From JBGSKY01 sp041740995 (lineage in GTDB: Bacteria > Planctomycetota > Planctomycetia > Pirellulales > Pirellulaceae): a DNA stretch of 64,000 nucleotides. The first letter of the stretch is position 1. Each line of letters begins with the position of its first letter. Shown piece by piece: positions 26,515-35,644 of the stretch. A program made the translations under genes and the position numbers. Location of the stretch: assembly GCA_041740995.1 (NCBI GenBank), contig JBGSKY010000209.1:11632-75631 (forward strand), given 5' to 3'. The notes under the pieces were generated by a model. The model worked only from the letters and a program-made list of their open reading frames with translations, did not search any database and had not been told where the DNA came from.

Positions 26515-28269
26515 ATGACGTCTGTAAAAAATCTGTTGCATTCTCTGCGTTTTTTCGCCGCATTTTTTGGCTGCGTCGGCGGCTTGATTGCCATCGGATG
26601 CAAAGACGAGTGGAGCGCGGCACGGACTGCGACACCAACGTCCGGCACGATGTCGAGTCTGTCCAACAAGAGCGTCGGCGAAGCGATGAACTATCTTCCG
26701 CTGCTGATGCGGATGGACCGTACTGTCGCGACTCGTGAGGTTGTATATCAATTGAACAGTTGGGCTCAAAATTATCCTGCGACCGACGCGTGGAAGCCAG
26801 CTTCACTGCTAATGACTTTGCCCTCTACAAGCCAGCAATCGCCGCTCGTTCAACAAACCGGGGCAGTCCAATTTTACGAAACCGAATGCGAATATTTATT
26901 GCAATGTCGCATGATGCGAGATGTTGCCAAATGGGTGACTGGCAACGAATATCGCGATCCGGTCTTTTCGCAATGGCTGGTCGAAACTGGGCAAAAATTG
27001 CAAGATGCCGATCGCCGCAAACTTGAAGCGACGGCCAAGCTATTTGACTGGACGGTTCGAAATATCGCGCTCGATGGTGAAGCTCGCGATGCTCAATTCC
27101 TGACTCCCAATCCTAATTGGCCGATTGACGATGGCGGTATTGGTTACCGCCAGTTGCCCTGGCAGACGTTGATTTTTGGGCGCGGTGACGCGTGGCAGCG
27201 GGCGCGAGTTTTTACGCAACTTCTCCAGCAAGTCGATTTGTCCGGATGCGTGTTGGCGTTTCCGGGTCCTGAAGGCGGACCCGACCAGCTTTGGGCAATC
27301 GGCGTCCCAATCGCAGGCGAAATTTATTTGTTTGAACCTAAATGGGGGATGCCATTGCCTGGCCCTGGCGAGTCTGGAATCGCGACTTTAAGGCAGGCTC
27401 GTGAAGATCGATCTGTCCTGCGTCGCGCGAACTTGCCTGGTCAATTCGACTATCCAGTCGATGCCGAACGGATGTCGAACGTTTTGGCACTGGTCGACCT
27501 GGAACCAGCAGCGATGTCGCATGCGATGTTTGCGTTAGAACCGGCGTTAACAGGTGAAAACCGAATGCGAGTTTTCGTCGATCCAACCGATACTTTGACA
27601 GCTTTGGAAACAGCCTTCGGAAAGCCGAATGTTAGACTTTGGAATCTGCCGCTGTTGGCTCAGCATTACAACATGACGGTTCGAGCACGGATGTTTGATC
27701 AGTCGCCATTCTCAATGCGATACCTGGCTGTTTACGGGCCGTTTTTTACTGACACTTTAATCAACACCGCTCGCCAGCAGCACTTTAAAGCCGAATTTGA
27801 TCAGACGATCGAGAAACCGGGCGCTTTAAAGAATTATATGAGCATTCGCATCGACGACGCTACTTTGGAAAAACTGACGACCGATCGTGAAGTGCAAAAG
27901 ATGATGCAGATTGTGCAAGGCAGGAATGAGCCGCGGGAAGCGTTTGTGGGCAGATTGGAACAGGTCAAAGCGTTTTACCGGGTTGCGAAGTTTCACACTT
28001 CAACCTTTCTGGGGATGGCACAATTCGACCTCAACAACATCGACGCGGCGATTAACTGGTTGGATGAACGCACATTGCAAGTGGAGGGAACACAGGCTTG
28101 GCACGCACACGCTGAATATCTACTGGCCCGCTGTTACGAGCTGACCGGCGACCAAGCAAAAACGCTCGACTATCTTAAACGCGAAGGTCGCCCACAAGAG
28201 GCCGGCAACCGCATTCGTGCACGGATGATCCAAGATCGAAAAGCACCGCAACCCAACCAAGCGGAATAA
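26515..28269 (+). CDS. Lipoprotein with transglutaminase-like core and TPR-like C-terminus
   Basis: A 584-residue protein with a lipoprotein signal: a basic start, hydrophobic FFAAFFGCVGGLIAIGC and lipidation Cys in LIAIGC. An upstream TTG would add ten residues. The centre (about residues 180-330) has a papain/transglutaminase-like pattern, with FGRGDAWQRARVFTQLLQQVDLSGCVLAF, then LWAIGVPIAGEIYLFEPKWGMPLPGP, but I cannot assign a catalytic triad. The C-terminal 100 residues look like tetratricopeptide helices (GMAQFDLNNIDAAINWLDE, HAEYLLARCYELTGDQAKTLDYLKRE). It follows kdsA closely. I know of no defined function; a role in envelope assembly is a guess from location and lipidation. Confidence 0.65.
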   Translation: MTSVKNLLHSLRFFAAFFGCVGGLIAIGCKDEWSAARTATPTSGTMSSLSNKSVGEAMNYLPLLMRMDRTVATREVVYQLNSWAQNYPATDAWKPASLLMTLPSTSQQSPLVQQTGAVQFYETECEYLLQCRMMRDVAKWVTGNEYRDPVFSQWLVETGQKLQDADRRKLEATAKLFDWTVRNIALDGEARDAQFLTPNPNWPIDDGGIGYRQLPWQTLIFGRGDAWQRARVFTQLLQQVDLSGCVLAFPGPEGGPDQLWAIGVPIAGEIYLFEPKWGMPLPGPGESGIATLRQAREDRSVLRRANLPGQFDYPVDAERMSNVLALVDLEPAAMSHAMFALEPALTGENRMRVFVDPTDTLTALETAFGKPNVRLWNLPLLAQHYNMTVRARMFDQSPFSMRYLAVYGPFFTDTLINTARQQHFKAEFDQTIEKPGALKNYMSIRIDDATLEKLTTDREVQKMMQIVQGRNEPREAFVGRLEQVKAFYRVAKFHTSTFLGMAQFDLNNIDAAINWLDERTLQVEGTQAWHAHAEYLLARCYELTGDQAKTLDYLKREGRPQEAGNRIRARMIQDRKAPQPNQAE

Positions 28270-28435
28270 TCGTTACAACCGGCTCAGCACTTGCAATCGC
28301 GTTACCAAGGCTATACCGCAGAGGTTGAATAACGCTCTGGTGTGACTAGTGTGGATTGACTGTCGTCGCGGAGAACGAGTTTTTCGTATGCGATGCAATC
28401 GAGTTTCACAACCTGAGTTCTTCGAGTTAAATGCT

Positions 28436-28885
28436 ATGAAAAAATGGTGCTTGCTGGCCGCTGCTGTAGCGCTCTTCGTTTCGACTTCACCGCAAGCCAA
28501 GGCGTTCGATCCGGCGCTCGGCTATGGTTATGGTTTTGGCTACGGATCAGGCCTGGGGCAGAATTTGCTGATCCGCAGCCGACTGCCGACGCCGCCATAT
28601 TTTGCGATCTACCCACCAGTTTACTATGGCGAGCGATACCAGCGTCCATACGGTGATAGCCCTTTCGCGGCCTTGCCTCAATTGCAAAGCAACGCCAGTT
28701 ACCAACCGCAATTGCGGGCAACGACAACAACGATTTTGAGCAATCCTTACTGCACCAATTGCAATTCGACAGTCGTTCCGGCTCAGGCGCAATCTCCGCT
28801 GGCTAGTCAAACCGAGCCAGTCGGTCAGTCGCGTTGGATTGAAAATCCTTATGTCAGTCCAGAGTCAAACATCGCGACCCGTTAG
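28436..28885 (+). CDS. Small exported Gly/Tyr-rich protein
   Basis: A 149-residue protein with a clear signal peptide (MKKWCLLAAAVALFVSTSPQAKA, cleavage after AKA). The mature part opens with a GYGYGFGYGSGLG run, then a Pro/Tyr-rich stretch (PPYFAIYPPVYYGERYQRP), and ends with NPYCTNCNST, a possible CxxC pair, before a Ser/Gln-rich tail. I do not recognise the family. Short secreted proteins with such aromatic-glycine repeats are common in planctomycetes. The frame is open 29 codons further upstream but the signal peptide fixes the start here. Function unknown. Confidence 0.6.
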   Translation: MKKWCLLAAAVALFVSTSPQAKAFDPALGYGYGFGYGSGLGQNLLIRSRLPTPPYFAIYPPVYYGERYQRPYGDSPFAALPQLQSNASYQPQLRATTTTILSNPYCTNCNSTVVPAQAQSPLASQTEPVGQSRWIENPYVSPESNIATR

Positions 28886-29070
28886 TCGAGCAGGCAACAA
28901 GGTAGTGCGTCCCAGATTTAACAGAGTTAATTGTCGCGCAGGCCAGGATTTGTCGTGGAAACTCAAGTAAGCCGGGACTGGTCCAGGCTTACAGTTGACT
29001 TGATCGCGTCGATGCAAAATTTGCGACGGTTGCGAAAGCCAATCATTGAGCGACTGAGCGGCAAAATTTT

Positions 29071-32000
29071 CTAGAGCGTGCGAAATGCTTCGGGCGTGAT
29101 CTTCTTCAAATTTTCAGCGACCAACTCCGCAGCACAAAGGATCTGTTGATTGGTGTGAGTGCTGTTGATAAAAAATCGCAATCGAGCGGCAGATTCCTCG
29201 ACCGCTGGATAAAGGATTGGCTGCACATTGATGCCTTGTTCGAAGAGGCGTCGCGAAAGTTGTAACGCGTGCAGCGAGTTCCCCGTGATGACCGGTATGA
29301 CCGCTGTTTCCCCACTGCTGCCGGTATTCAAACCCCGTTTTTTAACCTCACTGAGGAATAGACGCGAGGCTTCTTGCAAACGTGTAACTCGCTGTGGTTC
29401 ACGACGCAAAACATTCAGCGACGCAAGCGCCGCGGCAGCATTTGGTGGCGATAGTCCAACGCTGAAAACAAAGCCAGGTGCGGTGTACTTAAGGTATTCG
29501 ATCAACGCGTTGCTGCCAGCGATATAGCCACCGCATGAGCCGAATGACTTGCTCAGCGTGCCCATCCAGATATCGACTTCTTTCGGATTGATTCCGAAGT
29601 GTTCAGCGATACCATGACCGCGAACGCCCATCGTGCCAATGCTGTGTGCTTCGTCGACCATCAACCAAGCCTTGTGTTCGCGCGCTAAAGCGACAAACTT
29701 CGGCAAATCTGGGAAGTCACCATCCATGCTGTAAACGCCTTCGATGATGATCAGCACGCGACGGAATCGCTTGCGTGAACGCTCCAAAATCGCCGCAAGT
29801 TCTTTCCAATCGTTGTGCGGAAATGCTCGTCGTCGTGCACCCGAAAGCAATGCGCCCTGCACGATGCTGTTATGGGAAAGAGCATCATGCAAAATCAGAT
29901 CCTTTTCGTCCACCAAGTGCCCAATGACGCTTTCATTTGTGGAGTGACCACCCACCATGACGACCGAATCTTCAACGCCGATCCACTGGGCAATGGAAGT
30001 TTCAAGCTGTCGATGAAGTGGTTTTTCACCGCTGACCAGTCGCGATGCGGAAACGCTGCCGCCAAATTTTCGAACCGCGTCAACAACTGCATCTGACACG
30101 GTCGGATCGCCGCTCATTCCTAGGTAGTTGTACGATGCAAAGCTGATGTATTCCTTGCCGTTAATTCTTGTCGTGTCGCGAGTCAACGAGTCGTGGACAG
30201 TAAAGTAAGGATTGGGAAGCCCGCTGAGTGCGAATTGCTCAATCGTTCGACGCAGTCGGCGATACTCTGGTAGTTGGTCAAACAGGTAGTCCGCCGGTTG
30301 AATCTCGCGTTCGAGAACAACTTCTTCGCTCATTTGATCTGGTACATCGACACGCATTTTGTCTTTGCCAAAATGCTGTTCGAGCGCTTCGGCGATCTCG
30401 CGGACAGTCTCAATTTCGTTCAAAACATCTTCGGGGAATCTTCCGCCAAAGGCTGTTTCCAAAGTGTGTGCGATCTGCAAACGCTCCAGCGAATCGAGCC
30501 CTAAATCGACAACGATATTAGTATCCAAGTCGAGGATTTTCGCGCGTTCCTCGCCTACATTGCGGATCGCCTTTTTAACCAGCGCAACGACTTCTGGATC
30601 TGGATCGCGTGTCTTTTTGGTTGTGACGGCGCGATGTTGCTGCCACGAGCCATTGGGTTTAATGGTCGACGCGGCAATCATTGGTGCTTCGTCTTCTTCG
30701 TTGTCTTCCCAGCCAATCCATTGCGAAATCATTCGCATCGAACCTTCGCGAAAAGCTTGCAGGCATGCGTGGCGTTGGATTTTGCCGCTTGACGTTTTCG
30801 GCAATGAGCCCGCTCGCACTAGAACGACTGCATCGGGCGGCAGCTCATGCACTTGAACGACGCTACGTCGAATCGCTTGGATAACTGGTGCCCAATCCTC
30901 CTCCAGCGATCGTTGGACTTCAACAGCGATGATCAGGCGTTCTCGCTGGCCACTTAAATCGGCAAACGCGGCTGCTGAACCGCTTTGCACCGATTCATGA
31001 CACTCTTCGACCGTTTGTTCGATGTCTTGCGGATATCGGTTGACTCCGCGAACGATAATCAAATCCTTCACTCGACCGGCGACAAACAATTGGCGGTTGT
31101 GAAAGAAACCTAAATCACCGCTTCGCAAGAAGGGTCCCTGACCATCGGAAGTGAATGCCTCAAAAGTGTCCCGCGTTTGCTCGGGTTTTTCCCAGTACCC
31201 TTTTCCAACACTGGGGCTCTTGATCCAAATCTCGCCGATCTCATCATCAGGCAAGACATTCAAATTCGCGGTGTCCACAATCAACACTGTTTCATTAGGC
31301 GCGACCCGGCCACATCCGACGACCGAGCGGGCATCAGGATCGTTTGGATCGATGGGCTCGACAATTCGCTGGTCAAGATATCGACCGCGGAAGTGCCGAA
31401 CGACTGGCTCGGTATTGCCCGGCCCGGCTGTTACGATCAAGGTTGCTTCCGCCATTCCGTATGTAGGCAAATGCGACAATCCAGAAAATCCGACGCGTTC
31501 AAATTTACGGGTAAACTGCTCGATCGTGCTTGCGCGGACTGGTTCAGCTCCATTAAAAGCGACGGCCCAATGGCTTAGGTCCAGTCCTTCCATCTCTTCG
31601 TCGGTGATCTTGTCGACGCAAAGTTGGTAAGCGAAATTTGGAGCACCAGAAACTGACGCCTTGTACTTGCTTAAGACCCGCAGCCAGCGAACTGGTCGTT
31701 GAAGGAATGACATCGGACTCATCAATGACATCGGAGCACCAATATATAACGGGCTGAGCATCCCGCCGATTAAGCCCATGTCGTGGTACGCCGGCAACCA
31801 ACTGACGCCGTGCAGATTTGCTTTTAGATTGAAAAGATACGCGATCATCTCGCAATTGCGGATCAGGTTTTCATGCGTCAGCATCACGCCTTTGGGCTGG
31901 CCAGTTGAACCAGACGTGTATTGCAACATCGCTAGGTCGTCGCCGATCAAATCGCAGCTTCGGTATTGCAAGGCAAGCGTTTTATCGATTGCGTCTGTGG

Positions 32001-32487
32001 CGATCAGTCGCAGCAAACGCACTTCTTCCGCGTTCCCCTGGTCCTTCATAATTTGGCTGGCTGTCGTTGCCGTTGTCAGTCCAATTTTTGCGCCGCAGTC
32101 CATCGCGATATTTTGAATCCGCAGCCCCTTACGATTGCGTCGCGGTGGGAATGCTGGAACGGCGACACAGCCGGCGTAAAGGCAACCGAAGTAGCCTACG
32201 ACAAAATCAATTCCTGGTGGATACATCAAGATCGCTCGATCGCCCGGATTGGCCGTTTTGCGAATCTCGACCGCAACAGCTCTGGCGGCGTGATCTAATT
32301 GCGCGAAACTGAGCTGCAATTCGTCATCGGTCTCGCCATCAGCCAATAGAAAAGCCGTCGCGTTAGGGCGTGAATTAGCCCAATACTGGACACGTTCAAC
32401 CAAATTGGTTCGAACAATTTCGGCGGGCAAAATGTGCGACAGATCAAGAAGGCTTGAATCTTCGACGAACGGCACCGTAGCAGACAT
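29071..32487 (-). CDS. Acyl-AMP ligase - acyl carrier protein - alpha-oxoamine synthase fusion
   Basis: An 1138-residue three-part enzyme. Residues 1-590 are a fatty acyl-AMP ligase/AMP-binding domain (LQYTSGSTGQPKGVMLTH, then YGMAEATLIV, LRSGDLGFF and SSGKIQR with the catalytic Lys). Residues 625-720 are an acyl carrier domain whose LGLDSLERLQ motif puts the phosphopantetheine Ser at 666. Residues 770-1138 are a PLP-dependent alpha-oxoamine synthase (SYNYLGMSGDP, MVGGHSTNESV, DEAHSIGTMG, and Lys980 in GTLSKSFGSCGG). The expected chemistry is loading a fatty acid as acyl-AMP onto the carrier, then decarboxylative condensation with an amino acid to give an alpha-amino ketone, as in sphingoid-base or biotin-type synthesis. 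It stands alone. The substrate is inference. Confidence 0.9.
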   Translation of the reverse strand: MSATVPFVEDSSLLDLSHILPAEIVRTNLVERVQYWANSRPNATAFLLADGETDDELQLSFAQLDHAARAVAVEIRKTANPGDRAILMYPPGIDFVVGYFGCLYAGCVAVPAFPPRRNRKGLRIQNIAMDCGAKIGLTTATTASQIMKDQGNAEEVRLLRLIATDAIDKTLALQYRSCDLIGDDLAMLQYTSGSTGQPKGVMLTHENLIRNCEMIAYLFNLKANLHGVSWLPAYHDMGLIGGMLSPLYIGAPMSLMSPMSFLQRPVRWLRVLSKYKASVSGAPNFAYQLCVDKITDEEMEGLDLSHWAVAFNGAEPVRASTIEQFTRKFERVGFSGLSHLPTYGMAEATLIVTAGPGNTEPVVRHFRGRYLDQRIVEPIDPNDPDARSVVGCGRVAPNETVLIVDTANLNVLPDDEIGEIWIKSPSVGKGYWEKPEQTRDTFEAFTSDGQGPFLRSGDLGFFHNRQLFVAGRVKDLIIVRGVNRYPQDIEQTVEECHESVQSGSAAAFADLSGQRERLIIAVEVQRSLEEDWAPVIQAIRRSVVQVHELPPDAVVLVRAGSLPKTSSGKIQRHACLQAFREGSMRMISQWIGWEDNEEDEAPMIAASTIKPNGSWQQHRAVTTKKTRDPDPEVVALVKKAIRNVGEERAKILDLDTNIVVDLGLDSLERLQIAHTLETAFGGRFPEDVLNEIETVREIAEALEQHFGKDKMRVDVPDQMSEEVVLEREIQPADYLFDQLPEYRRLRRTIEQFALSGLPNPYFTVHDSLTRDTTRINGKEYISFASYNYLGMSGDPTVSDAVVDAVRKFGGSVSASRLVSGEKPLHRQLETSIAQWIGVEDSVVMVGGHSTNESVIGHLVDEKDLILHDALSHNSIVQGALLSGARRRAFPHNDWKELAAILERSRKRFRRVLIIIEGVYSMDGDFPDLPKFVALAREHKAWLMVDEAHSIGTMGVRGHGIAEHFGINPKEVDIWMGTLSKSFGSCGGYIAGSNALIEYLKYTAPGFVFSVGLSPPNAAAALASLNVLRREPQRVTRLQEASRLFLSEVKKRGLNTGSSGETAVIPVITGNSLHALQLSRRLFEQGINVQPILYPAVEESAARLRFFINSTHTNQQILCAAELVAENLKKITPEAFRTL

Positions 32488-32951
32488 GGAAGTGATCTTA
32501 AGGGAGCGAATAAAATGGGCCGCTTTAGTTGGCCAACCGCTGGAAATGCGATTTTAAAACAACCAACTCCGTCCACGTCTGACCGCATTTGGTCGCGGAG
32601 AACTCACTTTCAACCGCAGTGGAACGCATCGATTTTATAAAACTGTAGCGTTTTTGTCTGTCCATTGGCAGACTATCTTGCCCAGACTTACCCTAGGATG
32701 TCGATAAAAGATCTGAAGGGCAAAGACAGACGGACCTGTTTTTTGAAATTATCGGCCAAAAAAACGCCGAATGTTAAGTTTCATATCAAGGTAATCCCCG
32801 CCAAGTTTAATCGAGCAACGGTCCTGGCGATTCGGTCGCTGCCAGGAATGGTTCTGGACTAGGGGAATATAAAGCTGTAGAGCTTCGGTAGACTGATAGA
32901 CTACCGAAGCATTTGTAATTCATTGGCTGTTTCTCAATTTCGCTCTCAACC
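32488..32951. other. Divergent intergenic region megaenzyme/photolyase
   Basis: 464 bases between diverging genes. A short TTG-started frame at 32665-32862 has no family signature and is not called. The main structure is the hairpin at 32882-32910. Confidence 0.35.
32882..32910. repeat. Perfect 10-bp inverted repeat upstream of the photolyase gene
   Basis: GCTTCGGTAG and CTACCGAAGC enclose a nine-base loop. The repeat sits about 41 bases before the photolyase ATG, with no T-run after it. It may be an operator or a leader hairpin. Confidence 0.45.
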
Positions 32952-34421
32952 ATGACCGTTTGCTCACCAGTTCCAGAGATTCGCGTTCGAGACTTGACGC
33001 TCGTCGACGTCCGCAATGACGCTCAATACGTTGTCTACTGGATGAATGCCTTTCGTCGTCGTCGATACAATTTTGCGTTGCAGCATGCAAGATGGTGGGC
33101 TGAGAAACTGCAACGTCCTTTGATCGTCGTCGAAGCATTACGAACAGGTTATCAATGGGCTTCAGACCGATTTCACCGCTTCGTGATCGATGGCATGATT
33201 GACAATGAAGCCGATTTTTCCGATAGCGGAGTGACCTATTACCCATTTCTGGAAACAGCAACGGATAAAGGCCATGGGATCATCGAAACGCTGTGTCAGA
33301 AGGCCTGCTTAATGGTCACTGATGACTATCCGTGTTTCTTTCATCCGATCTTGTACGATCGAATTGTTAGCAAGTGGCCGGTTGCGGTTCAGCTGGTCGA
33401 CTCTAACGGTCTTTATCCGATGCGGGCCACCGATCGAACCTTTACCGTTGCCCATTCTTTTCGACGGCATTTGCAGAAAGAGCTTCCAAAACACCTGCAC
33501 GAGTTTCCTTTATCCGATCCGCTTGCAAAGCATAAACTCCCGGAACCAATCGATGTGCCATCGTTGGTCGCAAAACGATGGCCACGAGCCAAACTTGCTG
33601 ACTATGCAGACGGCATAAAAAATTTCGATCGATTCAAGATCGATCACGGCGTCAGCCCAGTCGAAACCAAAGGAGGTGCTCACGCAGCGTTAAAACGGTT
33701 GAGCGATTTTACGGCGGGTGCACTAGATCGATACAGTGACGATCGAAATGTTCCTGATCTGAAGGGCGCCAGTCGGCTCAGCCCCTATTTGCATTTCGGG
33801 CATATCGCTGCTCACGAAATGTTTCATTCCGTGACTGAGCATTGCGGTTGGAAAATTGACCAGTTAGCTAAACCCAATGGCAAACGCGAAGGTTTTTGGA
33901 ATGCTTCACAACCCGTCGAATCGTTTCTCGATGAAATGATTACTTGGCGAGAAATCGGCTTCAACATGACGCATCGCGAGCCCGATTACGCTCGCTTCGA
34001 ATCATTACCGCAGTGGGCCCGAGAGACTTTGAATGAGCACGCCAATGACAAACGTGAATACGTTTACTCTTTGGCCGAATTCGAGTCAGCGGCGACTCAC
34101 GATCAACTTTGGAATGCCGCTCAAAACGAACTGGTGCGTGAAGGCCGAATTCACAATTACTTGCGGATGCTTTGGGGAAAGAAAATCTTGCACTGGACGG
34201 CCAACCCACGCCAAGCACTCGAAGTTTTGATCGAATTGAACAATAAATACGCACTCGATGGCCGCGATCCGAATTCGTACAGCGGAATTTTTTGGGTGCT
34301 TGGACGCTACGATCGAGCGTGGGGACCGGAACGAAAGATCTTTGGGAAAATTCGTTACATGACAAGCGAATCAACCCTGAGCAAGTTCAAGATGAAAGAG
34401 TACCTGAAACAATACTCCTAA
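32952..34421 (+). CDS. phr: Class II deoxyribodipyrimidine photolyase
   Basis: Flavoenzyme that uses light to split cyclobutane pyrimidine dimers. The 489-residue protein begins its photolyase domain at QYVVYWMNAFRRRRYN, the hallmark of class II enzymes, and the C-terminal FAD domain includes RLSPYLHFGHIAAHEM, FLDEMITWREIGFNM, LRMLWGKKILHWT and the diagnostic YDRAWGPERKIFGKIRYM. Conserved Trp residues for electron transfer are present (for example in MLWGKKILHW). The gene is monocistronic and convergent with the cytochrome gene after a 51-base gap. It complements UvrA, AlkC and Nfo as a fourth repair function in this window. Confidence 0.93.
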   Translation: MTVCSPVPEIRVRDLTLVDVRNDAQYVVYWMNAFRRRRYNFALQHARWWAEKLQRPLIVVEALRTGYQWASDRFHRFVIDGMIDNEADFSDSGVTYYPFLETATDKGHGIIETLCQKACLMVTDDYPCFFHPILYDRIVSKWPVAVQLVDSNGLYPMRATDRTFTVAHSFRRHLQKELPKHLHEFPLSDPLAKHKLPEPIDVPSLVAKRWPRAKLADYADGIKNFDRFKIDHGVSPVETKGGAHAALKRLSDFTAGALDRYSDDRNVPDLKGASRLSPYLHFGHIAAHEMFHSVTEHCGWKIDQLAKPNGKREGFWNASQPVESFLDEMITWREIGFNMTHREPDYARFESLPQWARETLNEHANDKREYVYSLAEFESAATHDQLWNAAQNELVREGRIHNYLRMLWGKKILHWTANPRQALEVLIELNNKYALDGRDPNSYSGIFWVLGRYDRAWGPERKIFGKIRYMTSESTLSKFKMKEYLKQYS

Positions 34422-34472
34422 TTGATCCAAAGGCCGAGCTGCAAAGTCGTCGGCTAGGAAAAACCGGTTACG

Positions 34473-35564
34473 TTATTTCCACGTCGATTTCGCTGGCACA
34501 TATTCGTCTATGGCGGCCAAGTCGCGACCGTGAGTCAACGCGGCGAATCGAAGTCCGAGCTTTTGTATTTCGTCGGCAGCGGCTGTTAATTCAGCTTCGT
34601 TGTTGAGTCGAAGTTTAATGTTGGCGTAGACTTCTAAAATCTGTTCAACAGTCGAGTTGGCAATCTTTTCTTGCGCAGCTTTTAATCGCTTTGCGGCTCT
34701 TGAAGCTCGTTGGGCCGACGTGACGCCAAAGGTTGCTTTTTCAGTCGCCCGGGCTGTGGCACGCAACGAATGCTCTAAGTCAGCAATCATCCCAGCCACG
34801 AACAATAACCGGACTCGCTCTGGCGACGCATCTCCATTGGTCTGGCCGGCGCTATCCAAAAATCGATGCCGAACAGTGCCTTGCGACCAACTGACCAACT
34901 CGAAATCAAGACTACCAGCGGAATGCCCGCCGACATTTACCAAACGTTCATCAGGCACGGTATGGCATCGATAGCAAGACTGAGCGACCAAATAAACGTT
35001 GACTGGATTTCGCATTCCTGCGTCAATACTAGCAGCCAAACGTTGACGTCGGTGTGCTTTCGTTTCAGACTCGCGTGTGACACTGTCCCCATAGTCGTTA
35101 TGAATCGCTATCCAGTTTTGCGCGGCACCGTGACACGATTCGCAAGAGACGCCGGAAATGGCAACCAAGTTTTCGTTTTGCTGTTGCATCGTGTAATGGC
35201 ACTGAATGCAATTAGCATCGGTTTTGAATGAAGCGATACCAAGCCGTTTCGCGATTTGTTGCGCTTCGGGTTTGCGATGCAGCGTCAGGTACGTCGTGTT
35301 GTGCGGCGTTTGTTTCCAGATGTTCACCTCGTTGGCATGACACTTTTCACAAGACACGGCACCCAAGACTTGATGCGGATCAATTGCCAAATCCCACTGA
35401 GAATCTCGCGGATCGACATCAGCAGGATCAACCTTAGATGCGCCACTGCAAAGACAAACAGTGACCATGTAAGTTAAAGCGACGGCGACAAACTTTGTCG
35501 GTCTGTTAAACAAGCTCGATACGATTTTGACGGTCGTAGTGATCGGGCGTTCTGTAAGGCTCAT
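34473..35564 (-). CDS. Exported tetraheme cytochrome c family protein
   Basis: A 363-residue protein with an N-terminal hydrophobic export signal (FVAVALTYMVTVCLCSGA) and four CxxCH heme-binding motifs: CEKCH, CIQCH, CESCH and CYRCH, spread over residues 70-230. The first three spacings and the AVSCEKCHANEVNIWKQTPH context resemble the cytochrome c-554 type. The C-terminal third has no heme motif and is helical and charged (ATEKATFGVTSAQRASRAAKRLKAAQEK). It probably acts as a periplasmic electron carrier or sensor. No oxidoreductase partner is adjacent. The gene lies convergent with the photolyase. Confidence 0.85.
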   Translation of the reverse strand: MSLTERPITTTVKIVSSLFNRPTKFVAVALTYMVTVCLCSGASKVDPADVDPRDSQWDLAIDPHQVLGAVSCEKCHANEVNIWKQTPHNTTYLTLHRKPEAQQIAKRLGIASFKTDANCIQCHYTMQQQNENLVAISGVSCESCHGAAQNWIAIHNDYGDSVTRESETKAHRRQRLAASIDAGMRNPVNVYLVAQSCYRCHTVPDERLVNVGGHSAGSLDFELVSWSQGTVRHRFLDSAGQTNGDASPERVRLLFVAGMIADLEHSLRATARATEKATFGVTSAQRASRAAKRLKAAQEKIANSTVEQILEVYANIKLRLNNEAELTAAADEIQKLGLRFAALTHGRDLAAIDEYVPAKSTWK

Positions 35565-35644
35565 GTTCGCAAACTTTTAAAGTAAATAGTCATCCACTTT
35601 AAAAGACTAGCTTATGGTAATGGAGAGCGCACGAAAAATCGCGA

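Noticed and set aside
32665..32862. 65-residue plus-strand frame upstream of photolyase
   Set aside because: TTG start without Shine-Dalgarno sequence and no recognisable domain; probably chance.
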